39,296 bases of DNA from the NCBI GenBank assembly GCA_903904815.1, contig CAIVDU010000073.1, positions 1 through 39,296 on the forward strand. Direction: 5' to 3'. The DNA is from an uncultured Armatimonadota bacterium (GTDB taxonomy: Bacteria > Armatimonadota > Fimbriimonadia > Fimbriimonadales > Fimbriimonadaceae). How positions within the stretch are numbered: position 1 is the first letter of the stretch; each line of letters starts with the position of its first letter. Of the stretch, positions 1 through 7,499 are shown in pieces. The notes beneath the pieces are model-generated. The model worked only from the letters and a program-made list of their open reading frames with translations. It was not told the DNA's origin and ran no database searches. Position numbers and translations under genes: made by a program.

Positions 1-111
1 GAGATTCTCAACGAAGACTATCCCGATCTCATCCCCGTCTACAAACCTTTATGTGGGCGGTGCGACTTCATTCCGCTGTGCCGAAAGCATCACGAATATC
101 AAGAGCTGTGA
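1..111 (+). CDS. C-terminal end of a probable Fe-S cluster PD-(D/E)XK (RecB/Cas4-like) nuclease, partial
   Basis: The reading frame is open from the window edge to a TGA at 109-111 and gives 36 residues. The last part contains CGRCDFIPLC, a C-x2-C-x5-C pattern. In AddB, Cas4 and related RecB-like nucleases the last three cysteines of a 4Fe-4S cluster have this spacing and lie close to the C terminus, as here. The catalytic region would lie upstream of the window, so the family call rests on this motif and its position only; another zinc- or iron-binding protein is possible. The gene converges on the M16-type gene that ends at 126, with only about 14 bases between them. Confidence 0.4.
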   Translation, partial: EILNEDYPDLIPVYKPLCGRCDFIPLCRKHHEYQEL

Positions 112-125
112 ACCGCCTTTGAGCC

Positions 126-1310
126 TTACTTCGGACGCTTCACGAGCAACTGGGCGTGAGTCAGCATTTCGTATGCCGCTGCTTTGAGCGCCTCAAGGGA
201 AACCCCTCGGAGGCGCTCGGCCATGCCCTCTGCGTTCCAAGGCGTGCCCGTTTTGGAGAGCCAGTAGGCCTCCAAGAACGCTCGGTTGTAGACGGAGCCG
301 GTCACGGGGCCGTCGGATTGGAAGTAAAAGGGACTCAAAGGTACTCCGCGTTCCAAGACGCCAGTGGCAAGGCCACTGGCCCGCAATCGGTCGGCCTCCG
401 TCCATTTGCTGACGTCGGCGATCAGGTCGATCTTGAGTTGAGCTGCAGCGCCGTCAGGATCTTTTTGGTCGGATGCAGCGACCACCAGGCGAGGTACCCA
501 ACCCGTAGTAGTGGGCCACAAGACCGCCTCTTGCCGGTAGCTAAGACCGTCTTTCTCCCTCGCGATCCGGTACAGGCTTCCACCCTTGCCGCAACCCAGC
601 GCAAAGAGCGCGAGCAGGCTTGAGTTTAAATTCGGTGAGTCCGGAGAAATCTCAGGGCCATCCAGTTCAATGGCGCCGATGGAAGGGCTGGAGTCTGGCA
701 ACGGATCGGGAAGCGGCCAAGCTCTTATCAGATTGGGAAGTTGCCAACCGTCGATCTTGCGATCCCATTCCTTTTGCGCTTCGTCGGAAGCAAAAGGACC
801 AGAAACCGCAACCGTAACGGATTCGGGACGAAACACCCGATGGTAGAACTCAGCAAGCTCACCCTTTCTGAGCTTGTACCCGTCCTGAGGAGCCAGAGGA
901 CCGTGAATCACGCTGGTCCAGGGATCCGGCTCGTTGCCGCTGGTAAGTGTCGAAGAGTCATCGATTCGGGCGTTTCGCAGAACGCCGGCAAGGACGCTGA
1001 TCGCGCCGACTAGGTCTTCTTTGAATGCGGGGATCTCGATGACTAAGCAGTCCGGCATGATGTCGCAACGGACCACGCGTCCGCCGGTGATCGCCATAAG
1101 ATCGTTTTGGCTGTACTCAGCAGGTCCCATGGGGATTGAACGCGCCAACCGATCGAGCATTGCCCGTTCGTGGTTGTCGAGCGCCGGGAGTTTCACGATG
1201 GCTTCGACGGTGACTTCCGAAAGACCGGGATCAGACAGCTCAATAAACTTCGGCGTCACCGTTTTCTGGGAAGCAACGACGTGGGCGGCAAGCAAAAGTA
1301 GCAGACTCAT
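126..1310 (-). CDS. Non-catalytic M16-family peptidase homologue, exported (partner subunit)
   Basis: The 394-residue product begins with a short hydrophobic stretch ending near VVASQ, which looks like a signal peptide. The rest has the general M16 (pitrilysin/processing peptidase) layout: an N-terminal half-domain, a linker, and a second half with a GGSLYRIAREKDGLSY stretch typical of the C-terminal M16 domain. I see no HxxEH zinc motif, so it is probably the inactive partner of the peptidase encoded just upstream. Its start overlaps the end of that gene by 4 bases (1307-1310), which suggests translational coupling. Two-subunit M16 enzymes with one active and one inactive chain are well known. 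The substrate cannot be read from the sequence. Confidence 0.75.
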   Translation of the reverse strand: MSLLLLLAAHVVASQKTVTPKFIELSDPGLSEVTVEAIVKLPALDNHERAMLDRLARSIPMGPAEYSQNDLMAITGGRVVRCDIMPDCLVIEIPAFKEDLVGAISVLAGVLRNARIDDSSTLTSGNEPDPWTSVIHGPLAPQDGYKLRKGELAEFYHRVFRPESVTVAVSGPFASDEAQKEWDRKIDGWQLPNLIRAWPLPDPLPDSSPSIGAIELDGPEISPDSPNLNSSLLALFALGCGKGGSLYRIAREKDGLSYRQEAVLWPTTTGWVPRLVVAASDQKDPDGAAAQLKIDLIADVSKWTEADRLRASGLATGVLERGVPLSPFYFQSDGPVTGSVYNRAFLEAYWLSKTGTPWNAEGMAERLRGVSLEALKAAAYEMLTHAQLLVKRPK

Positions 1311-2455
1311 CGAGTCCCTCCGACGATCACACCGGCCCCATGTCGGAATGCATCTAGGCCTTCTTCGAACTGGTAAGGCTGCATCGCGTCGATGTTCTCA
1401 AGCATGACTTCCGGCTTCAAACCGAGGCTCTGCACCAACAACATGCCGCGCAGCGAAGCGACCGCAGTCGGATCCTGAAGTTGTCGTTCTACCCACCGTC
1501 TCGCGAGTCGGCGGCCATGGGCCACTAATTCATTCGCTTTCGCCGAATCGAAGGCGCTTCCGATCCGGTTGCCATCGGTTTGACCTACGATGACCAACCC
1601 ATTGCGGGAAGTCGGGGTGTAGGTCACGAAGCAGTTCGGGATGGTCGCGGCGACCGATAAGCCGGCCGCAAGCACCCATGCCGATTTAGGAGACAGGAAG
1701 CCAGGCACAGCGGCTCCTCGGGCCTCGCCGCTGCCTGGGAGAGTTACTTCCGCGCTGGTTGCCGACTTTCGAGAGCTCGGGAGTCGGGTCTCGCCTGCCG
1801 GAATCACCTTCAGAATATCGGCCGCGAGCTTGGTCGCCGCATCAAGATCGACGTCTCCAGCGATCGAGATCACCAGATTGGACCCGATGTACATTCTTCG
1901 GTGAAGTTCCACTAGGTCGGCGGGAGTCGTGGAACGGATCACGTCTAAGTTGCCAAAGGCGTCCAATCCGTCATCGCCGTAGGCGGCGCTCCAAGCGGCA
2001 GCGGAGAGTTTGTCTTCGGGCTCCCTGAGCGCAGATTCCTGCCCGAGGACAATCGCCTCGTGCTTGATCACGTCTTGGGTGACCTCGGGCATGTGCATGG
2101 TTTCCTGAAGGGCGGCTAAGCCGAGCTTGAGTTGTCCGGCGGGAAGTGTGACCTCGAATTGGGTTGCATCTCGAAGGGTATGGGCATTCAGGAATGCGCC
2201 GACCGATTCGAGTCGCTGATCCAGATCTCCATGCGTACCTCTGGCCACCAAGTGCTCCAAGAGGTGGCGTCTGCCATTGGTCGCGGGCGTCTCGGGGGTG
2301 TTTCGAGACGCGACAAAGAGCTGTACCGAAAGTGAATTCGCATTGGGCATGCGCTCCACTTGAACGATGGCTCCATTGGAAAGAGAGGTTCGCAGGCGCG
2401 GCGGTTGTCCAACCGGAACCTGCGTGGCCAGAAGGCACGCAATGAGTGGAAGCAT
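1307..2455 (-). CDS. M16-family zinc metallopeptidase, exported (catalytic subunit)
   Basis: From the start chosen here the product has 382 residues. It opens with MLPLIACLLATQVPVG, a plausible signal peptide; the frame stays open upstream, but that part is Arg/His-rich and not protein-like. HLLEH at residues 64-68 is the inverted zinc motif HxxEH. Glu140, within HEAIVLGQE, is 71 residues further on and fits the third zinc ligand of M16 enzymes. It should therefore be an active zinc peptidase acting outside the cytoplasm. It precedes and overlaps the gene for an inactive M16 chain, so the two probably form a heterodimer. No strong Shine-Dalgarno precedes 2455, so the exact start is uncertain; an ATG at 2563 is the main alternative. 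Confidence 0.82.
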   Translation of the reverse strand: MLPLIACLLATQVPVGQPPRLRTSLSNGAIVQVERMPNANSLSVQLFVASRNTPETPATNGRRHLLEHLVARGTHGDLDQRLESVGAFLNAHTLRDATQFEVTLPAGQLKLGLAALQETMHMPEVTQDVIKHEAIVLGQESALREPEDKLSAAAWSAAYGDDGLDAFGNLDVIRSTTPADLVELHRRMYIGSNLVISIAGDVDLDAATKLAADILKVIPAGETRLPSSRKSATSAEVTLPGSGEARGAAVPGFLSPKSAWVLAAGLSVAATIPNCFVTYTPTSRNGLVIVGQTDGNRIGSAFDSAKANELVAHGRRLARRWVERQLQDPTAVASLRGMLLVQSLGLKPEVMLENIDAMQPYQFEEGLDAFRHGAGVIVGGTR

Positions 2456-2625
2456 AGGCAGACAGTCATGAGTATGACAGCCACGAGTACGGAGAGAGTT
2501 CGAGATTTGGTTCGCGATTATGATACGCGGAAGGGCCGCAGGGGCTGTGTGCGGTTCCTCCATGTCCAAACCTGCGATTGCCGGAAACCACAGGCAGGAA
2601 ACTTTGACTACGTGGGGCTGGGGAA

Positions 2626-3372
2626 CTAGTGTAGGTAACTTGCGCCGTTGATATCGATGGTGACCCCACTTAGATAGGCAGCGCCATCGCTCAGCAGAAA
2701 GGAGGCGGTGGCCGCGCAATCTTCGGGAGAGGCCATGCGTCCCAACGGGATCGTGGGAAGAATCGACGCTAGTCGATCCTGCATTCCGTCGCGGCTCATG
2801 GCGGTGTCTACCCAACCCGGTGCGATCCCGAAGAAGCCAATGTTATGGGGAGCCATTTCGACGGCGAGGCTTCGCGTCAGGTTGATCAAGGCGGCCTTCG
2901 AAGCGGCGTAGACGGCGGCCCCGGGTTCGCCTCGGAAACCGACTCGGCTGGCGACGTTGAGCACCTTGCCTCCGCTTCCCTGCCCGATAAAGTATTTGGC
3001 GGCCGCTCGCATCAGTCGAGCGGGTGATTCCACGTTGATGGCGAACGTGCGGCTCCAGTTCTGCTCGAAGGCAGCATCGTCGCTGGTCGCATAATTGAGA
3101 GGGAGATAGACCCCGGCGTTGTTGACTAAAGCGTGGATGGGACCGTCGGCCAAGGCGAGGTCGAACAGGCTTGTTGTGCAACTTGGATCGGCAAGGTCAG
3201 TTTGGTAGAGTCCCGCCGCGGCGTCCCCCAGCTCTCGGATTGTAGCTTTGGCTTCGTCGACGCCGGCAGTGTAGTGAACGGCGACCTTCCAACCGTCTTG
3301 CGCGAGTTGGAGCGCGATCGCTTTTCCGATTCCCCTTGAGCTACCGGTGACTAGAACTCTCTTTCCTTCCAT
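2626..3372 (-). CDS. Short-chain dehydrogenase/reductase (FabG-like)
   Basis: The 248-residue product is a complete classical SDR. TGSSRGIG (residues 9-16) is the Rossmann dinucleotide-binding loop, NNAG (84-87) stabilises the fold, and the catalytic residues are Asn113, Ser142, Tyr155 and Lys159 (YAASK). SGVTIDINGAS near the end matches the usual SDR C terminus. The start at 3372 puts the first beta strand right at the N terminus; a longer frame to 3483 exists but adds non-conserved sequence. The nearest relatives are 3-oxoacyl-ACP reductase-like enzymes, but the substrate cannot be assigned because nothing nearby belongs to fatty-acid synthesis. It lies 32 bases downstream of the ABC permease gene, probably in the same transcript. 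Confidence 0.9.
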   Translation of the reverse strand: MEGKRVLVTGSSRGIGKAIALQLAQDGWKVAVHYTAGVDEAKATIRELGDAAAGLYQTDLADPSCTTSLFDLALADGPIHALVNNAGVYLPLNYATSDDAAFEQNWSRTFAINVESPARLMRAAAKYFIGQGSGGKVLNVASRVGFRGEPGAAVYAASKAALINLTRSLAVEMAPHNIGFFGIAPGWVDTAMSRDGMQDRLASILPTIPLGRMASPEDCAATASFLLSDGAAYLSGVTIDINGASYLH

Positions 3373-3404
3373 CGCTAGCCATTGTACTTTTGACGGACTG
3401 GTTC

Positions 3405-4244
3405 CTACATTCCCACAGCGGAGTAGTGCTTGAGCCCCTTGCGCCAGAGCAACTTGCTCACGACGTAGCTCACGAAGATCCACGTCACCTGCATGATCAA
3501 CACGTGGTTCACGGCGTCACCGCTGACTCGTCCCACCAGGATCTCGGTGGGACCGCCAACGGTGTAGTAGAACGGAAGAATCTGGGAAAGGGACCTCGCC
3601 CATTGAGGCAGCACGGCAACCGGGAACAGCTGTCCGGATAGGAACAACAGCGGCAGGTAGTAGAGCTCGAAGATCGATTGGGCTTCTTGTACGAACAGAG
3701 CGATCATTGCCACCGCCATCACCCAGAAGAAACTAACCAGATGGCCGAGCAGGACAGACAAGAAGAACGCGGGCGTAATGTGTACCGTCGCGTGGCCCAA
3801 ATAGGGTCGGTACAGGAACAAGAGAAGCAGGAAGAACGGAAAAAACAGGGCTGGCCGGATCAATCGCCACGTGATGTTTCGGAAGAAGCAGACCTGATAG
3901 AAGCTCACCGGCCTCACGAGCGAGGTTGAAAAGACGCCTTCCTTGATTTCGACGGCCAAGTCCCACATCAGATGGCTGGTGATGAACCCAGTCAGGAGGA
4001 GCATGCAGAGGTAATAGAGGACAAAATCGCTCGTCTGGTACCCGGCGATCGCCCCCGCCTTTTGGGCACTAGCCCAGACTAGGGGCATCGTAACCCCGGT
4101 CGTAAGGTCAGTCAGAACCCAGATGATGCCGCTGGCACGGTAGGCAAGGCCATCTTGAAAGTAGATTGAGAACAAGGCGCGCCACTTACGCAGGGTCCAA
4201 GTCAGTGCAGTTCCCCGCTGGTTCACCGGAGCGTCAACTTTCAT
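3405..4244 (-). CDS. ABC-2 type transporter permease (PF06182-like)
   Basis: From the ATG at 4244 the product has 279 residues. It has a short charged N terminus and about six hydrophobic segments, including those around IIWVLTDLTTGVTMPLVWA, FVLYYLCMLLLTGFI, LFFPFFLLLLFLY and LYYLPLLFLSGQLFPVAVLP. The LSGQLFP segment before an amphipathic stretch and the last helix is typical of ABC-2 permeases of the ABC2_membrane_6 type. It would form the membrane channel of an ABC exporter. No ATPase gene adjoins it: the next gene upstream runs the other way, so its ATPase must be encoded elsewhere. A TTG start at 4271 would add nine residues. Neither start has a well-placed Shine-Dalgarno. Confidence 0.8.
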   Translation of the reverse strand: MKVDAPVNQRGTALTWTLRKWRALFSIYFQDGLAYRASGIIWVLTDLTTGVTMPLVWASAQKAGAIAGYQTSDFVLYYLCMLLLTGFITSHLMWDLAVEIKEGVFSTSLVRPVSFYQVCFFRNITWRLIRPALFFPFFLLLLFLYRPYLGHATVHITPAFFLSVLLGHLVSFFWVMAVAMIALFVQEAQSIFELYYLPLLFLSGQLFPVAVLPQWARSLSQILPFYYTVGGPTEILVGRVSGDAVNHVLIMQVTWIFVSYVVSKLLWRKGLKHYSAVGM

Positions 4245-4460
4245 CCTAATGAACCGGTCCCGAATGGCCAAGCATTTTTACTACTCGCCATTCTAGCGAT
4301 ATCTATAGCAAAACCATGTTTGCCTCCTCGATCTTGAACAAATCTATCCGTCAATGGGTTGGATGGGTCGGTAATGATCGATTGAATGTGAACTGTCATT
4401 ACTACCCGTTTGTCGATCGATCGAGTAGGGAAAAACCCGTTTGATCCTTGAAGAGGTCCC

Positions 4461-5084
4461 ATGAACATCCGTTCAATCTCAGTGCTCGTCATCGCAGCGG
4501 CCTATTCGTGGGCTTCTGCTTCAACCACCGATCATACTCAGCCGCACGCCCTTTCGTCCGGCTCGTACCGACTCATTGTGAGCGAAGAGAGCCGCAGTTT
4601 GGCTCAACTCGCTGGCGAGCCGATTCCGGCAGGATCGCTCGCCATTACGGACGCCCACCAATTCACGTTTGACACGAACATTGGAAAGCGATTGACCCAT
4701 CGCGAGGGTCGTGTGGACATGGACGGCGAGGACATCACGCTGTCTTTCGGAGACAACCTCCACATGAAGGGCAGAATGCTCGACGACGGGAGTCTGGACA
4801 TCTCGGGACTTCACTTTGCCCGTCGAGATACCGGCTCGATCCTTGGAGTGTGGCACGTCAAGAAAATGGATGCCACCCTCGAGTTTCTCAAGGACGGCAA
4901 CTTCCACTTCAAATGTACCGGCGCGAAGTCAGCGGGGACCTACAAGGTTGACGGCGGTATCGTGACGCTCACATGGACTACGGTAGACGGCGAGGCCGTC
5001 GATCCTGACACCATGCACAAGAAGCTGATCCTAGACGACGAGGGCACGTTCTGGATCGATAACTACCATTACAAGAGGGACTAG
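4461..5084 (+). CDS. Exported protein of unknown function
   Basis: The 207-residue product starts at an ATG with GAAGAGG about 7 bases upstream. Residues 1-20 form a signal peptide (hydrophobic core ending at SWASA). The mature part is rich in short beta strands and seems to hold two similar halves, each with a strand-rich pattern ending in Gly-Asp turns. SILGVWHVKKMDATLEFLKD is reminiscent of lipocalin-like or META-type domains that start with a G-x-W strand, but I cannot name a family. It is divergent from the ABC permease gene and stands upstream of the heptamer array and the bidirectional terminator at 5250-5292. Confidence 0.7.
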   Translation: MNIRSISVLVIAAAYSWASASTTDHTQPHALSSGSYRLIVSEESRSLAQLAGEPIPAGSLAITDAHQFTFDTNIGKRLTHREGRVDMDGEDITLSFGDNLHMKGRMLDDGSLDISGLHFARRDTGSILGVWHVKKMDATLEFLKDGNFHFKCTGAKSAGTYKVDGGIVTLTWTTVDGEAVDPDTMHKKLILDDEGTFWIDNYHYKRD

Positions 5085-5090
5085 GTTCTA

Positions 5091-5202
5091 GTGGTCAGTG
5101 GCCTGTAGTCGGTGGTCAGTGGCCGGTGGTTAGTGGTCGGTGGTCGGTGGCCGGTGGTCGGTGGTCAGTGGCCGGTGGCCGGTGGCCGGTGACTAGTGGC
5201 GG
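5091..5202 (+). repeat. Tandem heptanucleotide repeat, 16 degenerate copies of GTGGYCR
   Basis: From 5091 the sequence parses without gaps into sixteen 7-base units, most of them GTGGTCA, GTGGTCG or GTGGCCG, with a few variants (GTAGTCG, GTGGTTA, GTGACTA, GTGGCGG). Four units of the same repeat in inverted orientation lie at 5295-5322, on the other side of the terminator hairpin. The array is intergenic, between the 4461-5084 gene and rplE, and codes for nothing evident. Similar heptamers occur at 6929-6996 and, in a more diverged form, at 9869-9937. Confidence 0.9.
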
Positions 5203-5227
5203 TTGGAGCCAAATGAACTCTGTGTCG

Positions 5228-5245
5228 GGCTAGTCCGAAAGGGTA
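5228..5245 (+). other. 18-base motif shared with the rpsB leader
   Basis: GGCTAGTCCGAAAGGGTA here matches the stretch at 36628-36646 in the rpsB leader apart from one extra G there. Both lie on the plus strand in noncoding DNA. No stem encloses this copy. Its role is unknown. Confidence 0.45.
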
Positions 5246-5249
5246 ATAA

Positions 5250-5292
5250 GTCAAAAAAGTTGCCTGCGATAATCGCAGACAACTTTTTTGAC
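5250..5292. terminator. Bidirectional intrinsic terminator between the unknown exported gene and rplE
   Basis: GTCAAAAAAGTTG (5250-5262) pairs with CAACTTTTTTGAC (5280-5292), and CTGCGA/TCGCAG continue the stem inside to a 3-base loop. The A and T runs give a U-tract for transcripts from either side. It closes the long minus-strand ribosomal run after rplE and would also stop the plus-strand gene ending at 5084. Confidence 0.85.
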
Positions 5293-5294
5293 TC

Positions 5295-5322
5295 TGGTCG
5301 CTGGCCACTAACCACCGACCAC
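5295..5322 (-). repeat. Inverted arm of the heptamer repeat, 4 units
   Basis: Read on the minus strand this is GTGGTCG, GTGGTTA, GTGGCCA, GCGACCA, the same heptamer family as the array at 5091-5202. With that array it could form a long imperfect stem that encloses the terminator hairpin. It ends 11 bases from the rplE stop codon. Confidence 0.75.
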
Positions 5323-5332
5323 TAAAGAAGAC

Positions 5333-5938
5333 TTACTTCTCGCGGATCGGGAGGCCCATGGCCTTCAGGAATACGCGGGCTTCTTCGTCATTCTTTGCAG
5401 AGGTGACGATGATGATGTCCATACCGCGGATTCGGTCGAAGGTGTCGTAAGGGATTTCAGGGAAAACGAGCTGCTCTTTCAGACCGAGGGCGTAGTTGCC
5501 TCGACCGTCGAAGCTCTTCGCCGAGAGGCCCTGGAAGTCTCGAATTCGGGGCAGAACCACCGTTGCGAGTCGGTCGAAGAAGTGGTACATGCTGTCGCCG
5601 CGGAGGGTGACTTTGCATCCGATCTTCATGCCTTCTCGAATCTTAAAGTTCGAAACGGCCTTCTTAGCGATCGTAGCGACCGGCTTTTGTCCAGAGATGA
5701 GCGTGAGGTCTCGAATCGAGTTCTCGAGGTGCTTCGGGTCCTTATCGCTGGCGCCCGTGCCCATGTTGATGACGATTTTCTCTAGTCGAGGAACCTGCAT
5801 CACCGACTTGTAGCCGAACTGCTCTTTGAGCTTAGGGCTGATCTCGCTGCGGTACTTCGCTTTCAGTCGTGGCGCAGGCAGAATGCCTTTGCCGGTGGAG
5901 AGCGTAATTCCGCTCGGTTCGCTGCTTTTACGTGCCAT
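5333..5938 (-). CDS. rplE: 50S ribosomal protein L5
   Basis: The 201-residue product is L5 of the large subunit, which binds 5S rRNA in the central protuberance. Recognisable stretches are [33 protein letters not shown] and the C-terminal [15 protein letters not shown]. It has about 20 extra residues before the usual start (Ser/Thr/Gly-rich, then [11 protein letters not shown]). It is the last gene of the ribosomal run: rpsN, rpsH, rplF and the rest of a normal spc operon do not follow. A 135-base spacer with two hairpins separates it from rplX, which is long for this operon. Confidence 0.97.
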   Translation of the reverse strand: MARKSSEPSGITLSTGKGILPAPRLKAKYRSEISPKLKEQFGYKSVMQVPRLEKIVINMGTGASDKDPKHLENSIRDLTLISGQKPVATIAKKAVSNFKIREGMKIGCKVTLRGDSMYHFFDRLATVVLPRIRDFQGLSAKSFDGRGNYALGLKEQLVFPEIPYDTFDRIRGMDIIIVTSAKNDEEARVFLKAMGLPIREK

Positions 5939-5974
5939 GGATCTGTTTCCTTGCCTGATTGCTGACCAGGCTCT

Positions 5975-5997
5975 CGAGTCTTATATATCAAGACTCG
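5975..5997. other. Perfect hairpin in the rplX-rplE spacer
   Basis: CGAGTCTT (5975-5982) and AAGACTCG (5990-5997) form an 8-bp stem around a 7-base AT-only or nearly AT-only loop. No U-tract follows on the minus strand, so it is not a clear terminator. It may be a stability or processing element ahead of rplE. Confidence 0.65.
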
Positions 5998-6018
5998 GTA
6001 ATTCGTGGGAAACGAGAG

Positions 6019-6042
6019 CTCAAGAGCATGAGAGCTCTTGAG
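6019..6042. other. Second hairpin in the rplX-rplE spacer
   Basis: CTCAAGAGC (6019-6027) pairs with GCTCTTGAG (6034-6042), a 9-bp stem with a 6-base loop. It is the first structure a transcript meets after rplX. No clear U-tract follows it on the minus strand. Together with the hairpin at 5975-5997 it fills most of the spacer. Confidence 0.65.
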
Positions 6043-6073
6043 ATCAAATTCACACAGAAACTGTTTGGGAGTG

Positions 6074-6487
6074 TTAGGCCTTAGGAGCCTGAGTCACTAC
6101 GGTCGGGATGGTTTTCCCGCTCTTCTTTGCGTATCGAACGCTCTTTCCGTCTTCGATTCGTCGGCCAATTCGGCTTGGCTGATTCGTCTCAGGGTCCAGA
6201 ACCATCACGTTGCTGATGTGGATCGGAACCGGAATTCGGATTCGTACGGATCGCTCGCCCTGCTGCTTTGCCTTTCGGTGCTTGATGGCGGCGTTCAAAG
6301 GAAGGGGCTGCTCGGGATTCTCTTCGTTCTCTTTGAGAACGATGACCTTCTGCTCCTTAGGGGAGACAGCGGCCACGAATCCGATTTCGCCTCGATCCTT
6401 TCCGGCGATGATGACTACCTTATCGCCCGTTCGAATCTTGAGCTTGATCGCTTTGCTCAGTCGCTTTACTTCGGCTTTTGTCGGCAT
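6074..6487 (-). CDS. rplX: 50S ribosomal protein L24
   Basis: The 137-residue product is L24, an assembly initiator of the large subunit. The KOW motif is visible as KIRTGDKVVIIAGKDRGEIG (residues 16-35), followed by the ISNVMVLDPETNQPSRIG segment typical of the family. At 137 residues it is longer than most L24 proteins (about 100-110), with extra sequence in the middle around KENEENPEQPLPLNAAIK and a basic tail. GGAGG lies just before the start, inside the end of rplN, and only one base separates the two genes, so they should be coupled. Confidence 0.96.
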   Translation of the reverse strand: MPTKAEVKRLSKAIKLKIRTGDKVVIIAGKDRGEIGFVAAVSPKEQKVIVLKENEENPEQPLPLNAAIKHRKAKQQGERSVRIRIPVPIHISNVMVLDPETNQPSRIGRRIEDGKSVRYAKKSGKTIPTVVTQAPKA

Positions 6488-6488
6488 G

Positions 6489-6860
6489 TTAGAGAACCTC
6501 CGGAGCGAGCGATACGATCTTCATGAAGTTGCGATCGCGAAGCTCTCGGGCCACTGGGCCGAAGATGCGCGTGCCGCGCGGCTCCATGTTCGCTGGGTTG
6601 ATGACCACGCAAGCGTTGTCGTCGAACCGCAGAGTGGAACCATCGACTCGACGCACGGCTCGCTTGGTGCGCACGACGACGGCTCGGATGACATCACCCT
6701 TCTTGACGGGCATGTTCGGAGTTGCAGACTTCACAGCGGCAACGATGACGTCGCCGATGCGACCGTATCGAGGCTGCGAGCCCTTAAGAACGCGGATGCA
6801 CATGACTTCGCGCGCTCCACTATTGTCGGCCACTTTAAGCCGTGTAAATTGCTGAACCAT
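6489..6860 (-). CDS. rplN: 50S ribosomal protein L14
   Basis: The 123-residue product has the usual L14 length and begins [20 protein letters not shown], a highly conserved start for this protein. [17 protein letters not shown] and the ending [25 protein letters not shown] also fit. L14 sits at the subunit interface and binds 23S rRNA. It is followed at once by rplX and preceded by a 142-base spacer with an inverted heptamer-type repeat, where most bacteria have almost no gap after rpsQ. Confidence 0.98.
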   Translation of the reverse strand: MVQQFTRLKVADNSGAREVMCIRVLKGSQPRYGRIGDVIVAAVKSATPNMPVKKGDVIRAVVVRTKRAVRRVDGSTLRFDDNACVVINPANMEPRGTRIFGPVARELRDRNFMKIVSLAPEVL

Positions 6861-6928
6861 TTCTTTTCCTTTGTGTCAGAGGCCATTCGGGTCGGTAGAC
6901 CCGGGGAGGCGTGAAGTTTTTTTGAGTT

Positions 6929-6996
6929 AGCGGTCGGCGGTCTACGGTTAGCGGCTCCGGAAACTTCCGCCAACCGCTCACAGCCAACCGCTAACC
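6929..6996. repeat. Inverted heptamer-type repeat in the rpsQ-rplN spacer
   Basis: The left arm (6929-6958) contains units such as GCGGTCG, GCGGTCT and ACGGTTA. The right arm (6967-6996), read on the minus strand, contains GCGGTTG twice. The arms pair imperfectly over about 30 bp with a short loop near 6960-6964, and the outer GTTAGCGGT/ACCGCTAAC match is exact. This is the same unit family as the array at 5091-5202, with C in place of T at the second position. It lies wholly between rpsQ and rplN. Confidence 0.8.
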
Positions 6997-7002
6997 CATC
7001 TG

Positions 7003-7293
7003 TTACTTGACCTTTTCGAGGATCCGGACGACGCGCCAGTGCTTATCCCGGCTGATGGGGCGACATTCCATGATCTCGACTCGGTCTCCCTCGTCGCATC
7101 CGATGATGTCGTGTGCCTTGAACTTCTTCGAACGGATAACGACCTTGCCGTACAGCGGGTGCTGAGTTCGGCGAGTGACGTCGACCACAACGGTCTTCTC
7201 CATCTTGTTCGAGACGACGATTCCCTCTCGGATTTTACGTCGTCCTCTGTCTTCCGCCGTTTCGGGCGTGGTGATTGCCTGAGCGTCTGCCAT
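7003..7293 (-). CDS. rpsQ: 30S ribosomal protein S17
   Basis: The 96-residue product is S17, a primary 16S rRNA-binding protein of the small subunit. [30 protein letters not shown] and [23 protein letters not shown] are characteristic. An N-terminal tail of about 18 residues ([16 protein letters not shown]) precedes the conserved core. The start overlaps the rpmC stop by one base (TGATG), so translation is probably coupled. The downstream gap to rplN carries the inverted repeat at 6929-6996. Confidence 0.97.
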   Translation of the reverse strand: MADAQAITTPETAEDRGRRKIREGIVVSNKMEKTVVVDVTRRTQHPLYGKVVIRSKKFKAHDIIGCDEGDRVEIMECRPISRDKHWRVVRILEKVK

Positions 7294-7499
7294 CAGGCGT
7301 TCCCTCGCTTCTTCTCGGTGATAATGGTCATCATTCGGGCGATATTATGTCGGCGAACCTTCAGGCTGGCCGTGTCTGTAATGCGTCGGAAGACGAGGTC
7401 CCTTCGAGCGAGATAGAGGCTAGCTCGCTCTTGGCGAATCATCTCTTCCAACTCAGGAACTGACTTCTCTCGCAGATCGGTAGATTTCGTGTCTTTCAT
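7293..7499 (-). CDS. rpmC: 50S ribosomal protein L29
   Basis: The 68-residue product has the size and helical make-up of L29, which sits near the polypeptide exit tunnel. [52 protein letters not shown] matches the family through its two long helices, with the R-x-x-(I/L)-A-R-x-x-T signature near the end. It overlaps rplP by 4 bases (7496-7499) and rpsQ by one base. Confidence 0.95.
   Translation of the reverse strand: MKDTKSTDLREKSVPELEEMIRQERASLYLARRDLVFRRITDTASLKVRRHNIARMMTIITEKKRGNA

Noticed and set aside
4241-4492. 83-codon minus-strand frame whose TGA overlaps the ATG of the ABC permease
   Set aside because: The ATGA overlap looks tempting, but the frame crosses the start of the divergent exported gene and its product shows no protein-like features.
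5091-5322. Possible CRISPR array
   Set aside because: Units are 7 bases and contiguous, with no spacers; no cas genes are present. It is a simple tandem repeat.
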